Shown: piece by piece, positions 22,387-34,120 of the stretch
How the letters are laid out: each line of letters begins with the position of its first letter
Numbering within the stretch: the first letter of the stretch is position 1
NCBI RefSeq assembly: GCF_030272615.1
Contig: NC_081406.1
Coordinates: 140,774,361 to 140,838,360 of the forward strand
Length of the DNA stretch: 64,000 nucleotides
Reading direction: 5' to 3'
Source of the DNA: Cryptomeria japonica
Lineage: Eukaryota > Streptophyta > Pinopsida > Cupressales > Cupressaceae
Notes under the pieces: model-generated
Seen by the model: only the letters and a program-made list of their open reading frames with translations
Told to the model about the DNA's origin: nothing
Databases searched by the model: none
Position numbers and translations under genes: made by a program

Positions 22387-24989
22387 ACAAACATGATCAC
22401 TTTACCGGAAATAAGAGTATATGAACCAGGTCCTTTCAAACCCACATGGTGGAATGATAATGATATCTGTGATTATCATCAGACTAAAGGTCACAAAACA
22501 ACGAGTTGCTACAAATTGAAAAACTTGGTCCAAGATATGATAGACCAAGGTGGCATCACAATTGATACCGATAAAACCTCAACAAACACAAATCATACAA
22601 TCTTTAAGGATCCATTTGTTAAGCATGACAAAGGGAAAGCTACCACATTAGGTACTCAAGACAATATAGCTAACTACACAAAGGTCTCACACGACTGCAC
22701 TATTCATGCCATAAGCTCAAGAGATATAGTAAACAATGATTCACAAGAAATACATGATCAAGAAGAGCAATATCTAGATACTCACATAGATGATAACCAA
22801 ATTTGCATGCTATCAGAGGCACCAATATACGATGATGATAGAAATATTTGTCTCCAAGACTGGGGGCATGATGAACCATCTCATTTAGGATGGTTTCACT
22901 ATGAACTCATAGAACAAATAATGGATGTCAAACATACACATGAAGACTATGAAGAGGGATGTAACATAAACCTTGATAACACAACATATGATACTGACAA
23001 TACCTATAAGTCATATGATACAGTGGCTACAATCACCATAACTCTCAAAGACAAAGACTGTGCAGTAGTTACTCACAGATCAAAGTTAACTTTACAAGGA
23101 ATACCACTAAATCATCCACCAGCAGTAGGGACCTACAACTTTGTTGAGCAACTTAAGAAAACTCTAGCACATATATCATTATTTGAACTCTTGTGTATTT
23201 CACCCACTCATAGAGCTATTATGGACAAAACACTTCAAGATTCGGTAGTGGATAGAGATATAGATGAAAATGCCTTCTAGTCCATGGTAGGAAATTTGTC
23301 ACAAGGCACTTGTATTGCATTCACAGAACAAGGCATTCCTAGTGATAGACTGCTCCATAATGACCTGTTACATCTAGAAGCTTACATAAATAAGAGAAGA
23401 ATCAGAAGAGTACTTATAGATAGAGGATTCGGTCTCAACATTTGTAATTTAAAACTTGTTAAGGAGCTAGGATATTCTAAACTTCACATTGACTCATCCA
23501 AGAGGTTAAATATCAAGGCATACGATGATGAAGAATGTCCCTAAAAAGGCATTGTAACATTACCCATACAAGTGGGACCTATAACAATAGAGGTCGCTTT
23601 TCAAGTCTTGGACAGAGAACTGGGATATAACATGTTATTGGGCCACCCATGGATCCACACCATGCAAGGAGTACCATCCATATTTCATCAGTGTGTCAAA
23701 TTCCCATATAATGGTATTCAAATCACCATAAAGGGTGATCCAAATCCCTTCCAACATTGCAATTACTTGAAAGAAAGTGTGGATAATCAGGTACCTATTA
23801 ATCAAGAAGCACCTCTCACTACACAATTGGAGGCATTAATGATCACAAAAACAAAAAAGAATATGCCTATAGCATCCTCCTTACAAATACAAGATATGGG
23901 TTGTGGAGAGTATTCTATGGAAAATACTTCAAGTGGGAAATAGTTGTCTCTATCTCCTAAGTCTTTTGGGAAAACTCAAAATGTAGTACAAAAAAAAGAC
24001 GAAGGAAAAGAAATTGTCAAATTCATAGACTCATGCTCTTTCATTAGATGGGGTGACTTACAAGATGAATCCCTTAATGAAGATGTCAACAATTGGATAT
24101 ATAGAGAAGAGGATCATATGACAATACCCAGAATACCCATAGATCAATATGGCAATAGATTCAAAATGCTCCAAAGACATGGATATGGTGGTACCATAGG
24201 CCTAGGGTTATAGAAACAAGGAAGACTAGAACCTATTGTTCCTAATGACAATCTAGGGAATCAAGGATTCGTTTATAGGAATGTAGCACATATCACAAAA
24301 GCAAGACAACGTACCCTTGATATACTAAATAGACCAATAAAACTGTCAGACTACATACCACAAAGGGATTTGTCCACGTGGGTGCTTCCCTCTTCATCTC
24401 AAACAAGTAATCAAGTACCCACATTGCCTAGCGCAGAATCAGATGGGGAAGACATGAGACAACTCCTGCAAGAGCCTAGAACTGAGTCACAAAATGATGC
24501 AGTTGTTCACACAATAGTACAAGCTAATGTTGCAACAAACGCAGGTTTACCACTAGCAGATGAATCTAATCCATGGTTATTATCAATACTTTTGTCACGG
24601 GAAATGACTCAAGCTCAACCTAATGAATCAGATGAAGAAAGATTGCAAAGGCTTATACCAGGCTTAAGAAGGGTAACTATTGCCCAAAGAAGACCAGTCA
24701 ATCTACAACAGAATCAGCGATAGGAACAAGAAGAGATAAGTGATGATAGCTTAGATGATGAAACATACATTGAAAGTAAGATAGACACTCACGACTATGA
24801 GTTCTTATCACTCCATGATTCTAGCCCACAAACAAGTGTCATACTAAGATATCAAATAAATCCTACACAAGATGAAAATACATCAAGTCTTCATGTTATA
24901 AGAATCTACTATAGAAGGGAGTAATGACTTACCCCTTGTACATTCACACTTGATTGATTGGGGGCAAGAAGGAAAACCAACACTGGATT
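22387..24989 (+). pseudogene. Element A zinc knuckle, protease and G-patch region
   Basis: Same frame as the preceding gag, with stops at 23278 (TAG), 23542 (TAA), 23941 (TAG), 24211 (TAG) and 24721 (TAG). A C-x2-H-x4-H-x4-C knuckle (CDYHQTKGHKTTSC) starts at 22468. The retropepsin-like site reads LIDRGFGLNIC (Asp codon 23419-23421) where element B has LIDGGAGLNIC; Gly to Arg should kill it. A G-patch-like segment lies at 24148-24240 (FKMLQRHGYGGTIGLGL). The acidic linker after it is interrupted at 24989 by element D and resumes at 32900. Confidence 0.8.
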
Positions 24990-25861
24990 GGTTTTGTAAA
25001 GCGGAAAATCGTGATCGAACCCTAGTTGCTCTCCCCTCTTCCAACTCCAAGGAGAGAGAAGGGAGATTCACTAGGGTTGATGGTTTTCACTTAGGGGAGA
25101 GACTTTACATTCAAAAGAGGGGTTGAAACCCACAAGATCCAATCCCACGCAATGCAAGATTGGATGCTAAATGAGTTTCAAGGGTTATGACAACAAGGCT
25201 ACCCTCTTTTGTAAAGAATGTGCATAGAAGAATTAAGCTAGGAATGCATGAAAAGTGACAAAGATTCGCTTGTAAACTGAGATAGGGATATAGGATGAAG
25301 CTGCAGACCTGGAATTAGCTATAAAATGTCGATACGGCGCTATCCTGCAAATTTGAGCAAAAGTTGTCGGGACGATGGCGCCCGAGCGCCACGGTCCTCT
25401 GAAAAATCCGCGAAACGAAGGGGGATCTGTTCGTCTCTGCACAAGGATTCCAGATCTTCAATTTCAGCCGTGTACCTACAACCTACACACAGAAAAGCGA
25501 AGACGATTGGGGGGTTAGGGATTAGGGGTTTGCCTTTAGGTCAAACCCCGGTTTTGGAATTAACCAAGAAATGAGCAATGCTGTAAATGTAAATGTCTGT
25601 AATGTAAAACAAGTACTAATACCTTGTTGTAAGGATGTTTGTATCCTTATGTGTGAAGGTATAGATGTTGTATGTTGTAAGTGATCTCCTCTTCAATGGT
25701 TGAATCCTTGTCTTGAATGCAACACTTAGCCTTGAATGGAGACTTAGAATGATCAATTACTTGAAGGAATGCTTGAATGCTTGAATGTTTGAATGCTTGA
25801 GTATAGTTTCCACGCTTGTACACATATGTCCTTCCTACCCAAATGGGAGAGGCAAATGTAG

Positions 25862-25869
25862 TTTATATA
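25862..25869 (-). promoter_or_regulatory. TATA box of element D LTR (left copy)
   Basis: TATATAAA on the minus strand, downstream of the GC-rich hairpin block in reading direction. The same motif is at 32485-32492 in the other LTR. Confidence 0.55.
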
Positions 25870-25984
25870 CTTGTCATTTAGCACTGATAGACTAATTTTC
25901 CTGACCTTAGGCCGACCAGGAAAGATAATTTCCAATTTGCAAACATAAAGACCCGAAGTCCCATAGGAGACCGGGCCCAAAATA

Positions 25985-26100
25985 GGACCCAGGGACCAGG
26001 GCGCTGGGCGCCATGGTCCTGGGGACCAGGGTGCTGGACGCCCTGGTCCTGAAGGACCAGGGCACTGGGCGCTCTGGTCCCACCTCCCGGGACAGCAGGG
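25985..26100. repeat. GC-rich hairpin minisatellite in element D 3' LTR
   Basis: Units built on GGACCAGGG..GCGCTGGGCGC..TGGTCCT, about 27-30 bp, each nearly self-complementary (GGACCA/TGGTCC). Three units here. The right LTR copy (32600-32725) has an additional partial unit, so copy number changes even between young LTRs. Confidence 0.75.
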
Positions 26101-26252
26101 TGCAAAGGAGGTTCAGGCCAGGGTGCAAGAAAATGCAGTTTTTGGTGTCATAATCAGGTTTCGAGGTCTCCATTCAGGTTGCGTGTTGCGTCGCCATCGT
26201 GAAGACCCAAATGCAGTCGAAATTGCAAGTGTCACAATTTTAGGACACTACA

Positions 26253-26267
26253 TTTAGCCCCCACTTT
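26253..26267 (-). promoter_or_regulatory. Element D polypurine tract
   Basis: AAAGTGGGGGCTAAA on the minus strand, directly before the 3' LTR start, the expected plus-strand primer position. Confidence 0.75.
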
Positions 26268-26997
26268 AGCGGGAGTATAAGCGTACGCTCATAATTCCGG
26301 TAAAGTACAAGGAAACAATATTGAAAGACTTTCACCACATCAAGGAGGCAAGATACACCAAGCCCCCAGTGGACTAAGGATCTTACGACTTTGATTGACA
26401 AAGTAAAAGGGAAGATCACGAGGGAGAACCATGACTGTCAGTAGTAAGGTTCCCTCACTATGAGTCATGCAAGAAAGATATCAAAAATTTTCAAGGCAAA
26501 GCTAAATTTGTCAAGAAATTTTCAAGTATCTTGAAAAGATATGAATGGGATGTATGCCCCCCTACATTAAAGCGATCGCACATGCCTCACCGGGGGTGAT
26601 TGCTTTAAGGTAGTGATACATATAAGAAATGAGAAAGGAAAGGAGCACGTTATCACAAGGATTTAGCCCCCAAGTGTAAGGTAAGCCCAAGGATAATAGA
26701 CACAAAACACAAAGCACAAGGTGACTTCGCTTTCCTTGGGGTCAGTATGCTGTATGATTATTCATGTATATCATATGTATGTATGCATAATTGTTCTTCA
26801 TTCCCCAATCAAGGAAGGTCACCTAGAAGAAGGGAACACATGTGTCTTTTGAGTCAACATGAGAGAGATTGAGAGATCTCAATGCTTTGCATCGTCCTCA
26901 AGTAGACAACACTAAGGACAACAAAATAGAGGAATGAGAGTAACATATAGAGGAAGTAACAAAAGAGAGGGGGAGAGAATCTGCTATGCTAATGAAA
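26268..26997 (-). other. Element D 3' untranslated region
   Basis: About 0.73 kb between the ORF stop and the polypurine tract, without coding similarity. No pol domain is hidden here on either strand as far as I can read. Confidence 0.6.
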
Positions 26998-29900
26998 CTA
27001 GTCTAGCACGTCATCTACCCCCCGATCTTGCTGATCAATGTTTCGGGAAGGTAGGGAACACGCTAGAGGAGGAACATCCAACACAGCAGATGGAGCTATC
27101 ACAAGATCCAAACAAGGGCTATGTTCATGTTCCGAGCCACATTGTTCTTGTCTAGGAGCTACGATAAGTGCTTTAGAAAATTCGTTAGATAGATGGTTAT
27201 CAATATCAACAAGTTCATATTCACTATCAGAAGCAAGAGGAGTAACATGTTCATCATGAATAACATTTTCATCCATATCATCATCAAGATTTATAAAAAT
27301 AGGATCTTTAACTCGCACAGGATCAAGACCATCATGCATCTTATGTTTAGGAGATTTCGGCTCAATCGTCGGCTGAGGAGAAAATGGAATAATGCTTGTT
27401 GAAGGTGTTTTTGGGGATTGCAAAGTTTGAGCTCTAAGACGACGCTTTCGCCGGCGTTCACGTGCAGAACGATTTCGTCTAGTCTTAGTAGGAAGTTGAG
27501 AAGATTGAGGAGGAGGAATGTTCTCATCCTTATCACTTGGGTGTTTAGGTTGTGGTCTCTTAGGCTGAACAATAGGAGAAGAGGAAGGTCTCTTCTCTCC
27601 ATAAGAGGAAGAAGGAGGAACTACTCCATATAAGGGAGGAATATTTGGTTTAGGAAGGAGACCAAGTCCATCATGACGAGGAGGGATAGGTCTACTCTTA
27701 GGAGGTTTATTAGATATAGGCATAGTCACATCCATAGGAATGGGTTGGGAATCTTCTTGAGGAAAGACATTAGTTTTATCTTTCAAAGGAAGAACTTCCT
27801 TCTCAAGAATGATAGGAATGTCAAGTTTGGGTGTTCTAGGTTCACTTAGAGATAGGATCATATCTTTTTTCCACTTTTGATAAGATTTGAAAAGATGATC
27901 ACTTCGCGGAGGAAGAGATTGGAATTGTTTAGGCCAAAAGTAATCAATAGGAACACTAGAGGTTCTTTCAGCTGGTTTAAAGAGACTATGATTGACAGTA
28001 ACAACTTCACCATTATGGGGAAATTTCAAACACTTGTGAATAGGAGAAGTAATAGCTTTCATGGAAGATAGCCAGGGATAGCCAAGCTTCACACGAAATT
28101 GTTCGGAAGATGGAATAATAGCAAAGTTCACATCAAGGGATTTGTTACGGACCTCAATAGGTAATGTAATAGAACCAATTGCAGGAAAAGAAAATGCATC
28201 AAATAATTTCACAACCACATCTGTTTTGTCATAGATCACTTGATTCAATTGCAAAGTAAAAAGAAATTCTTCAGTAATAACATTAACCATGCACGAAGGA
28301 TCAATAAGCACTCCACGGCAAGGTGTATTCTTGACTTTTGCAACTATGTATAAAGGACCATCAGGTGCCCTAATGGTTTCACTGGAATCAAATGTGATGG
28401 AAGGTTCTTTAGGGTTTTCTTGCTGCTCTACAAAGTTAATCACATTCGGAGTCATAGACACAAGACCATCAGATGAAAGAGAGGAATCATTAGTCTCAAT
28501 CGCATTAGAGGTATGAGAAGGTAATGGATCAGTGAAAATCTGAAGATTTTGATTAGGAGGAGCTACAGATGTATTGCCTTTATCATTCACTCCAGAAACA
28601 GAAATAGTATTATTATCAATCAAATCTTGAATTTTACCCTTTAAAGAAAAACATTTTTCAGTATCATGCCCAGGCTGACGATGAAATTGACAAAAAGATT
28701 TGTTATCAAAATAAGGTGAAGTAATCTTTGCAGGATCAATTTGCCTTATAGGAGGAAGAGTAAGCACATTTTGTTCCAATAACTTATTCATAATACTATG
28801 CAATGATTCATTCAAAGGAGTATACTTTCTTTCTTTCTTGAAAAATTTAGAAATAGGAGGCACACCTGATGCTGCATTCACATTGTTGTTGATGATGTTT
28901 TCATTGAATTTGATGGAATCTCTATTCGGTTTAAACTTCCCAAATGGTTGTTGACTGCTATCACCCTTATCACTCGGAGCCATAGGATGTGATTGTTCCA
29001 TTTGACTCACAGTCAGTTGATAATTGTGAAGAGTTGCACACAACTGTTGGAAAGAAGTAAACTCAGAAAATAGAAGTTTGTCTCGAATATCTTTTTGTAA
29101 ATTAGAAATAAAGATTCTTTGAATATCATTGTCAGGCACTGGAAAAGAAATTTGAGCATACAAATGCTTATATCTACCAATGAAATCAGTCACTTTTTCT
29201 TTAACACCTTGTTTACAATGCATTAAATCAATCAAAGTAACTTTAGGACTTATATTGTTTTGAAATTGTTGAATGAAAGCATTTGCAAGTTGTTCGAAAG
29301 AAGTAATAGAATAAGAAGGCAACGAGCAATACCATTGTAGGGCTTTGTCTCTTAATGTTCTAGTAAACAATTTTGCAAGCAACCTTTGGTCATAGGCAAA
29401 ATCAGTACAGATTGTTTGAAAAGTCTTAACATGTGTTAGAGGATCACCTTTACCATTATAAAGCTCCAAATGCGGAATTTCAACATGTTTAGGAGGGATA
29501 GCTCGAACAATGTCAAGAGAAAGTGGGCTCGCAACATCAAATGTGGGCACACTAAACTTAGATTGATTCATAGAGGCAATTTGTTGCTGTAAAGAAGAGA
29601 CAGTTTGTGCAAGATTGTTAATGGTCGCTTCAGTCGAAGAGTTCATACTAGATGTGTTAGATTGAGATGGAGGTGTTATGTTATTGAAAGAAGGCAGAGA
29701 GTAAGGTGGTGGGACACTATGATAGTTAGTCATAGGAGATGATTGGAAAGGAGGAACACTACAAGGAGGAATGCAATGGTTAAATGAATTGCCCCCTTGC
29801 GTCATGTTCATTTGTGGTGATATAAGAGGAACACTCATTGAAGGAATGAATGAAGAAATTGGATTGATTGAAGGAAGAGGGTTAATTGAAGAGGAAGGAT

Positions 29901-30426
29901 TGCCCCCATGACTAGTCATCATAGGAGGAATGTCTTGTATTGAAGTAGTCATTATGTTTGATATAAAGGTAGGTATGCTAGCAATAGAAGTCATCAAAGG
30001 AATAGAATGATTGTCTTGAGTAGGAGGTTGTGTATAACCTAAGGTTTCGGCACAACTTTTCATAGGCATCACATTTGAATCCACAATGTGTGCAATACCA
30101 CGCAAAATATCAATTCTATTCTTATCACTTTGAAGCATACGTTTTAGACCCTCAATTAAAGGAAGAGCTTGACTATTAGGGTATTCTTGAGACATCCATT
30201 GTCGAAAATCGTCAAATTGGTTATCCAATTTTGAAAGTTGTTCTACAGAAACCTCATGGAGAGCTTCTTCATCATTAAGAGGATTAGAGGAATTACCCAT
30301 GTCCTCATTAAAAAGACCATTCAAATTAGGTTCCATCTCCTCAGTAATTAAACCTTGGAAGGACTTAATTCTAAGGCTTTGTCTAACGGGAATAGTGTAG
30401 ATAGGGCTTATTGTTGTAAAACTCAT
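26998..30426 (-). CDS. Element D gag with protease-like domain, 1142 aa, intact
   Basis: Probably assembles the particle of the non-autonomous element D. It is the only long unbroken ORF of the window. Residues 1-320 are Ser/Pro/Asn-rich. The Gypsy gag core is about 320-450 (YNGKGDPLTHVKTFQ, LRDKALQWYCSLPSYSITSF). A zinc knuckle CQFHRQPGHDTEKC is near 578. A retropepsin-like fold at about 690-790 has LIDPSCMVNVI in place of D-S/G-G, so catalysis is doubtful although the fold is kept. The last third is Pro/Ser-rich and acidic, with an Arg-rich stretch near 980-1000 (RRNRSARERRRKRRLRAQ) that could bind RNA or direct nuclear entry. Another ATG within about 30 codons could be the true start. Confidence 0.85.
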   Translation of the reverse strand: MSFTTISPIYTIPVRQSLRIKSFQGLITEEMEPNLNGLFNEDMGNSSNPLNDEEALHEVSVEQLSKLDNQFDDFRQWMSQEYPNSQALPLIEGLKRMLQSDKNRIDILRGIAHIVDSNVMPMKSCAETLGYTQPPTQDNHSIPLMTSIASIPTFISNIMTTSIQDIPPMMTSHGGNPSSSINPLPSINPISSFIPSMSVPLISPQMNMTQGGNSFNHCIPPCSVPPFQSSPMTNYHSVPPPYSLPSFNNITPPSQSNTSSMNSSTEATINNLAQTVSSLQQQIASMNQSKFSVPTFDVASPLSLDIVRAIPPKHVEIPHLELYNGKGDPLTHVKTFQTICTDFAYDQRLLAKLFTRTLRDKALQWYCSLPSYSITSFEQLANAFIQQFQNNISPKVTLIDLMHCKQGVKEKVTDFIGRYKHLYAQISFPVPDNDIQRIFISNLQKDIRDKLLFSEFTSFQQLCATLHNYQLTVSQMEQSHPMAPSDKGDSSQQPFGKFKPNRDSIKFNENIINNNVNAASGVPPISKFFKKERKYTPLNESLHSIMNKLLEQNVLTLPPIRQIDPAKITSPYFDNKSFCQFHRQPGHDTEKCFSLKGKIQDLIDNNTISVSGVNDKGNTSVAPPNQNLQIFTDPLPSHTSNAIETNDSSLSSDGLVSMTPNVINFVEQQENPKEPSITFDSSETIRAPDGPLYIVAKVKNTPCRGVLIDPSCMVNVITEEFLFTLQLNQVIYDKTDVVVKLFDAFSFPAIGSITLPIEVRNKSLDVNFAIIPSSEQFRVKLGYPWLSSMKAITSPIHKCLKFPHNGEVVTVNHSLFKPAERTSSVPIDYFWPKQFQSLPPRSDHLFKSYQKWKKDMILSLSEPRTPKLDIPIILEKEVLPLKDKTNVFPQEDSQPIPMDVTMPISNKPPKSRPIPPRHDGLGLLPKPNIPPLYGVVPPSSSYGEKRPSSSPIVQPKRPQPKHPSDKDENIPPPQSSQLPTKTRRNRSARERRRKRRLRAQTLQSPKTPSTSIIPFSPQPTIEPKSPKHKMHDGLDPVRVKDPIFINLDDDMDENVIHDEHVTPLASDSEYELVDIDNHLSNEFSKALIVAPRQEQCGSEHEHSPCLDLVIAPSAVLDVPPLACSLPSRNIDQQDRGVDDVLD

Positions 30427-31590
30427 GCATTAGAGAGAGAGAGAAAGTTTTGAATTTAGAGGTAGCAATTTTCAGTAAAATCAGCCAATCTTCTGGATTT
30501 AAGCTGTTAAATATAATCAGGACAATCTCCCGAAATTTCAGAAAAAATGTCAGGGACCGTGGCGCTTTGGAGTGCACACGGTCCCGACAACTTTTTTCGA
30601 AATTTGCAGGGATGAAAGTTATGATGATTTTAGAGCTAATCTGAAAAAATTGAGTGATTTTACGATCTGTAGATAGGCCAAATTAAAGTTGCAATCTCGA
30701 AATTGAACCCTACCAAGATTGTCGAAAAATGCAAAAATTTGAATTTTGAAAAAGAGAGGGAAACTGAAATTTTGAATTTTATGATTTTAGAGGGAATACC
30801 GAAAGCAATGCAAGTTTTGAAATTCAAAAGTTGACTCAATTTCACGCAAAATTCAATTTTGAAAGCGGAAATTGAAGTTGTTGTAATTAAGCACTTAATT
30901 TCAAAAGTCACAAATTGCAAGAATTTAAATAAAGCACTGAAATTTTTAATGAATGCAAACACACTTTTCAGATTTAGGACTGTAAGAAACACAATTTTGA
31001 CACAAATTTCAATTTCACCAATTTTTGAATGTTTAGAGGCCTTAATCCAAGCAATCACAAGACCAACTTTGACTGTAATTTTGAAGGTGTTAAAATTGAT
31101 AAAATCAGCCAAAATTCTGGATTTTAGCAGAAAAATACAGTAAGATCTCTCTCCCGAAATTTTAGAAAAAATGTCGGGGACGATGGCGCTCGGGGTGCAC
31201 ACGGTCCTCGCAACTTTTTTTCAAATTTTCAAGGATGAAAGATATTGTGATTTTATTGCGGAATCCAAAGTTACAGCTGATTTGGAGATGTTTTGATCAG
31301 TGAAATTGTCGGACAAAGGTTGAATCAAGAGGGTTTCAAAAATTAGGGTTTTGACACTTAACCACTTAATTTTCAAAATTAAAGCACAAATCTGAATTGA
31401 TAATTTGTAATAGAAGGGCAGATCTGAAACAAGCATTAACAATTAAACATTTCACAAGTTTAATTACTTAAAAAGAAAATTTAGGGTTTTTATGCAATTA
31501 ACCTCTAAAATTTTGCAAACGATCAAACATGGAAATGTAATCAAGGAATCCAATTTTCAGATCTAACCATGAATAATCAGAAAGGATGTT
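30427..31590 (-). other. Element D 5' leader
   Basis: About 1.16 kb, A/T-rich with repeated AAATTTTGAA-like stretches. Two copies of a GC-rich inverted module also found in the LTR (near 30550-30592 and 31168-31210: GGGAC..GGCGC..CACACGGTCC) stand out. No ORF is supported. Confidence 0.6.
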
Positions 31591-31606
31591 CACGTCGGGT
31601 TCACCA
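31591..31606 (-). promoter_or_regulatory. Element D primer-binding site
   Basis: TGGTGAACCCGACGTG on the minus strand, three bases after the 5' LTR end, identical to the element A site at 17850. Confidence 0.8.
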
Positions 31607-31609
31607 AAA

Positions 31610-32894
31610 TGTAAAGCGGAAAATCGTGATCGAACCCTAGTTGCTCTCCCCTCTTCCAACTCCAAGGAGAGAGAAGGGAGATTCACTAGGGTTGATGGTT
31701 TTCACTTAGGGGAGAGACTTTACATTCAAAAGAGGGGTTGAAACCCACAAGATCCAATCCCACGCAATGCAAGATTGGATGCTAAATGAGTTTCAAGGGT
31801 TATGACAACAAGGCTACCCTCTTTTGTAAAGAATGTGCATAGAAGAATTAAGCTAGGAATGCATGGAAAGTGACAAAGATTCGCTTATAAATTGAGATAG
31901 GGATATAGGATGAAGCTGCGGACTTGGAATTAGCTGTAAAATGTCGATACGGCGCTGTCCTGCAAATTTGAGCAAAAGTTGTCGGGACGATGGCGCCCGA
32001 GCACCACGGTCCTCCGAAAAATCCGCGAAACGAAGGGGGATCTGTTCATCTCTGCACAAGGATTCCAGATCTTCAATTTCAGCCGCGTACTTGCAACCTA
32101 CACACAGAAAAGCGAAGACGATTGGGGGGTTAGGGATTAGGGGTTTGCCTTTAGGTCAAACCCCGGTTTTGGAATTAACCAAGAAATGAGCAATGCTGTA
32201 AATGTAAATGTTTGTAATGTAAAACAAGTACTAATACCTTGTTGTAAGGATGTTTGTATCCTTATGTGCGAAGGTATAGATGTTGTATGTTGTAAGTGAT
32301 CTCCTCTTCAATGGTTGAATCCTTGTCTTGAATGCAACACTTAGCCTTGAATGGAGACTTAGAATGATCAATTACTTGAAGGAATGCTTGAATGCTTGAA
32401 TGCTTGAATGCTTGAATGCTTGAGTATAGTTTCCACAGTTGTACACATATGTCCTTCCTACCCAAATGGGAGAGGCAAATGTAGTTTATATACTTGTCAT
32501 TTAGGGCTGATAGACTGATTTTCCCGACCTTAGGCTGACCAGGAAAGATAATTTCCAATTTGCAAACATAAAGACCCGAAGTCCCATAGGAGACCGGGCC
32601 CAAAATAGGACCCAGGGACCAGGGCGCTGGGCGCCATGGTCCTGGGGACCAGGGCATCCCCTGGGGACCAGGGTGCTAGACGCCCCGGTCTTAAAGGACC
32701 AGGGCGCTGGGTGCTCTGGTCCCACCTCCCGGGACAGCAGGGTGCAAAGGAGGTTCAGGCCAGGGTGCAAGAAAATGCAGTTTTTGGTGTCATAATCAGG
32801 TTTTGGGGTCTCCATTCAGGTTGCGTGTTGCGTCGCCATCGTGAAGACCCAAATGTAGTCGAAATTGCAAGTGTCACAATTTTAGGATGCTACA
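31610..32894 (-). repeat. Element D 5' LTR (right copy)
   Basis: 1285 bp. It is nearly identical to the left LTR apart from scattered substitutions, two extra GAATGCTT units and one extra partial GC-rich unit (32642-32665). TATATAAA is at 32485-32492 on the minus strand. Confidence 0.9.
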
Positions 32895-32899
32895 GGTTT

Positions 32900-34120
32900 G
32901 AAAATGATGAAGCAATTGCAGAATTCCTCATAGTCAGAGAGGGATTTCCACAAGGTGACCACAAAGCAGGGTTTGTTGTAGACCTAGATAGAACAACATA
33001 CTTTGGAGAAGAAAGTACCTCTACAAAAGAAGATAGAGATCAAACGACCCATAATGGAAAGAGCGAGTTGGGTAACCTTCCTATCGAAAGAGAAAGTTAA
33101 GCATTGTTTATAGAAGAAACTGAAGAAGTAAACATAACAGAAGGAGAGGCTGTACATAACATCCATCTAGCAAAATCACTAAGCAAAGAAGAAAAAGACA
33201 AATTCATTCATTTTTTCAAGCAATGACCTATCAATTTTGCTTGGTCCTATGTAGATATGTCAGGCTTAGACCCTGAATTAGTGTTGCATCATTTACTTTT
33301 GATACCAGGACTTAAACATTACAAGCAAAAATTGAGAAAAATGCATCCAAGTATTGCATTACTAGTTAAAATAGAACTACAAAAGCTGTTGGGTGTAGGT
33401 TTCATTCGACCTATTGACTATGCAGAATGGATATCCAACCTAGTACCTATGACTAAGCCCATAGGAGGCATAAGAATCTATACTAATTTCTGGGATCTAA
33501 ATAAATCTTGTCCTAAGGATGACTTCCCGCTACCCAATATTGATATGATAGTTGATCTAATAGCTTGGAATGAAATGCTATCATTAATGGATGGTTTTTC
33601 AGGATACAACCAGATTAAAATTGCATGAGAAGATCAACATAAAATGGCCTTTACCTGCCCATGGGGAACATACTGCTAGAATGTGATGCCATTTGGTCTC
33701 AAAAACGTAGGAGCAACATACCAAAGAGCCATGACAACACTATTTCATGACATGATCGACAACATAATCAAAGATTATGTGGATAAATTATTAGCTAAAT
33801 CACAAACAAGAGAAGGTCACCTTATGGTCCTTGAAGAGATATTTGATTGGTTGGAGCAATATAATGTCAGACTAAACCCAAAGAAGTGTGTGTTCAGTGT
33901 AACAACAAGTAAACTGTTAGGGTTTATTGTGTCCAACAGAGGAATTGAAGTAGACCCTGCCAAGGTCAAGGAAATCATAGATATGCAACCTCCGTCAACA
34001 CTTAAACAACTAAGAGGGTTACAAGGAAGACTACAATCCATAAGGAGATTCATAGCATAGTTGACAGATAAGTGTCACCCCTTCCAGCATTTACTCAGGA
34101 AATGAGTTACTTTTAAATGG
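32900..34120 (+). pseudogene. Element A reverse transcriptase
   Basis: Resumes the polyprotein after element D. Readable motifs: FAWSYVDMSGLDP upstream, then KLLGVGFIRPIDYAEWISN, FWDLNKSCPKDDFPLPNID, LSLMDGFSGYNQIKIA, CPWGTYC, MPFGLKNVGATYQRAM. The catalytic box at 33776-33787 reads YVDK instead of YVDD, losing an essential Asp. Stops include TGA 33626, TAG 33676, TAG 34058 and TGA 34102. At 33676 element B has TGG, so this one is a G-to-A change. Order and similarity to element B RT are clear. Confidence 0.9.

Larger units (their letters stand above)
24995..26252 (-). repeat. Element D 3' LTR (left copy)
   Basis: 1258 bp. On the minus strand a TATATAAA box lies at 25862-25869. It includes GAATGCTT microsatellite units (three here, five in the other LTR) and a GC-rich hairpin minisatellite at 25985-26100. 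Confidence 0.9.
24995..32894 (-). mobile_element. Element D: young non-autonomous Ty3/Gypsy element
   Basis: LTRs at 24995-26252 and 31610-32894 (TGTAAAGCGG..CTACA) flanked by the perfect duplication GGTTT (24990-24994 and 32895-32899). On the minus strand the order is 5' LTR (right copy), primer site, 1.1 kb leader, one intact 1142-codon ORF, about 0.75 kb of 3' sequence, polypurine tract, 3' LTR. There is no RT, RNase H or integrase. The first 270 bases of the two LTRs are identical on inspection, so insertion is recent. It splits the element A polyprotein. Sharing the primer site with A suggests an A-like element served as helper. Confidence 0.9.

Noticed and set aside
27291-27633. Short ORFs opposite to and inside the element D gag
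   Set aside because: Shadow frames of the Arg-rich and Pro-rich part of the long minus-strand ORF.
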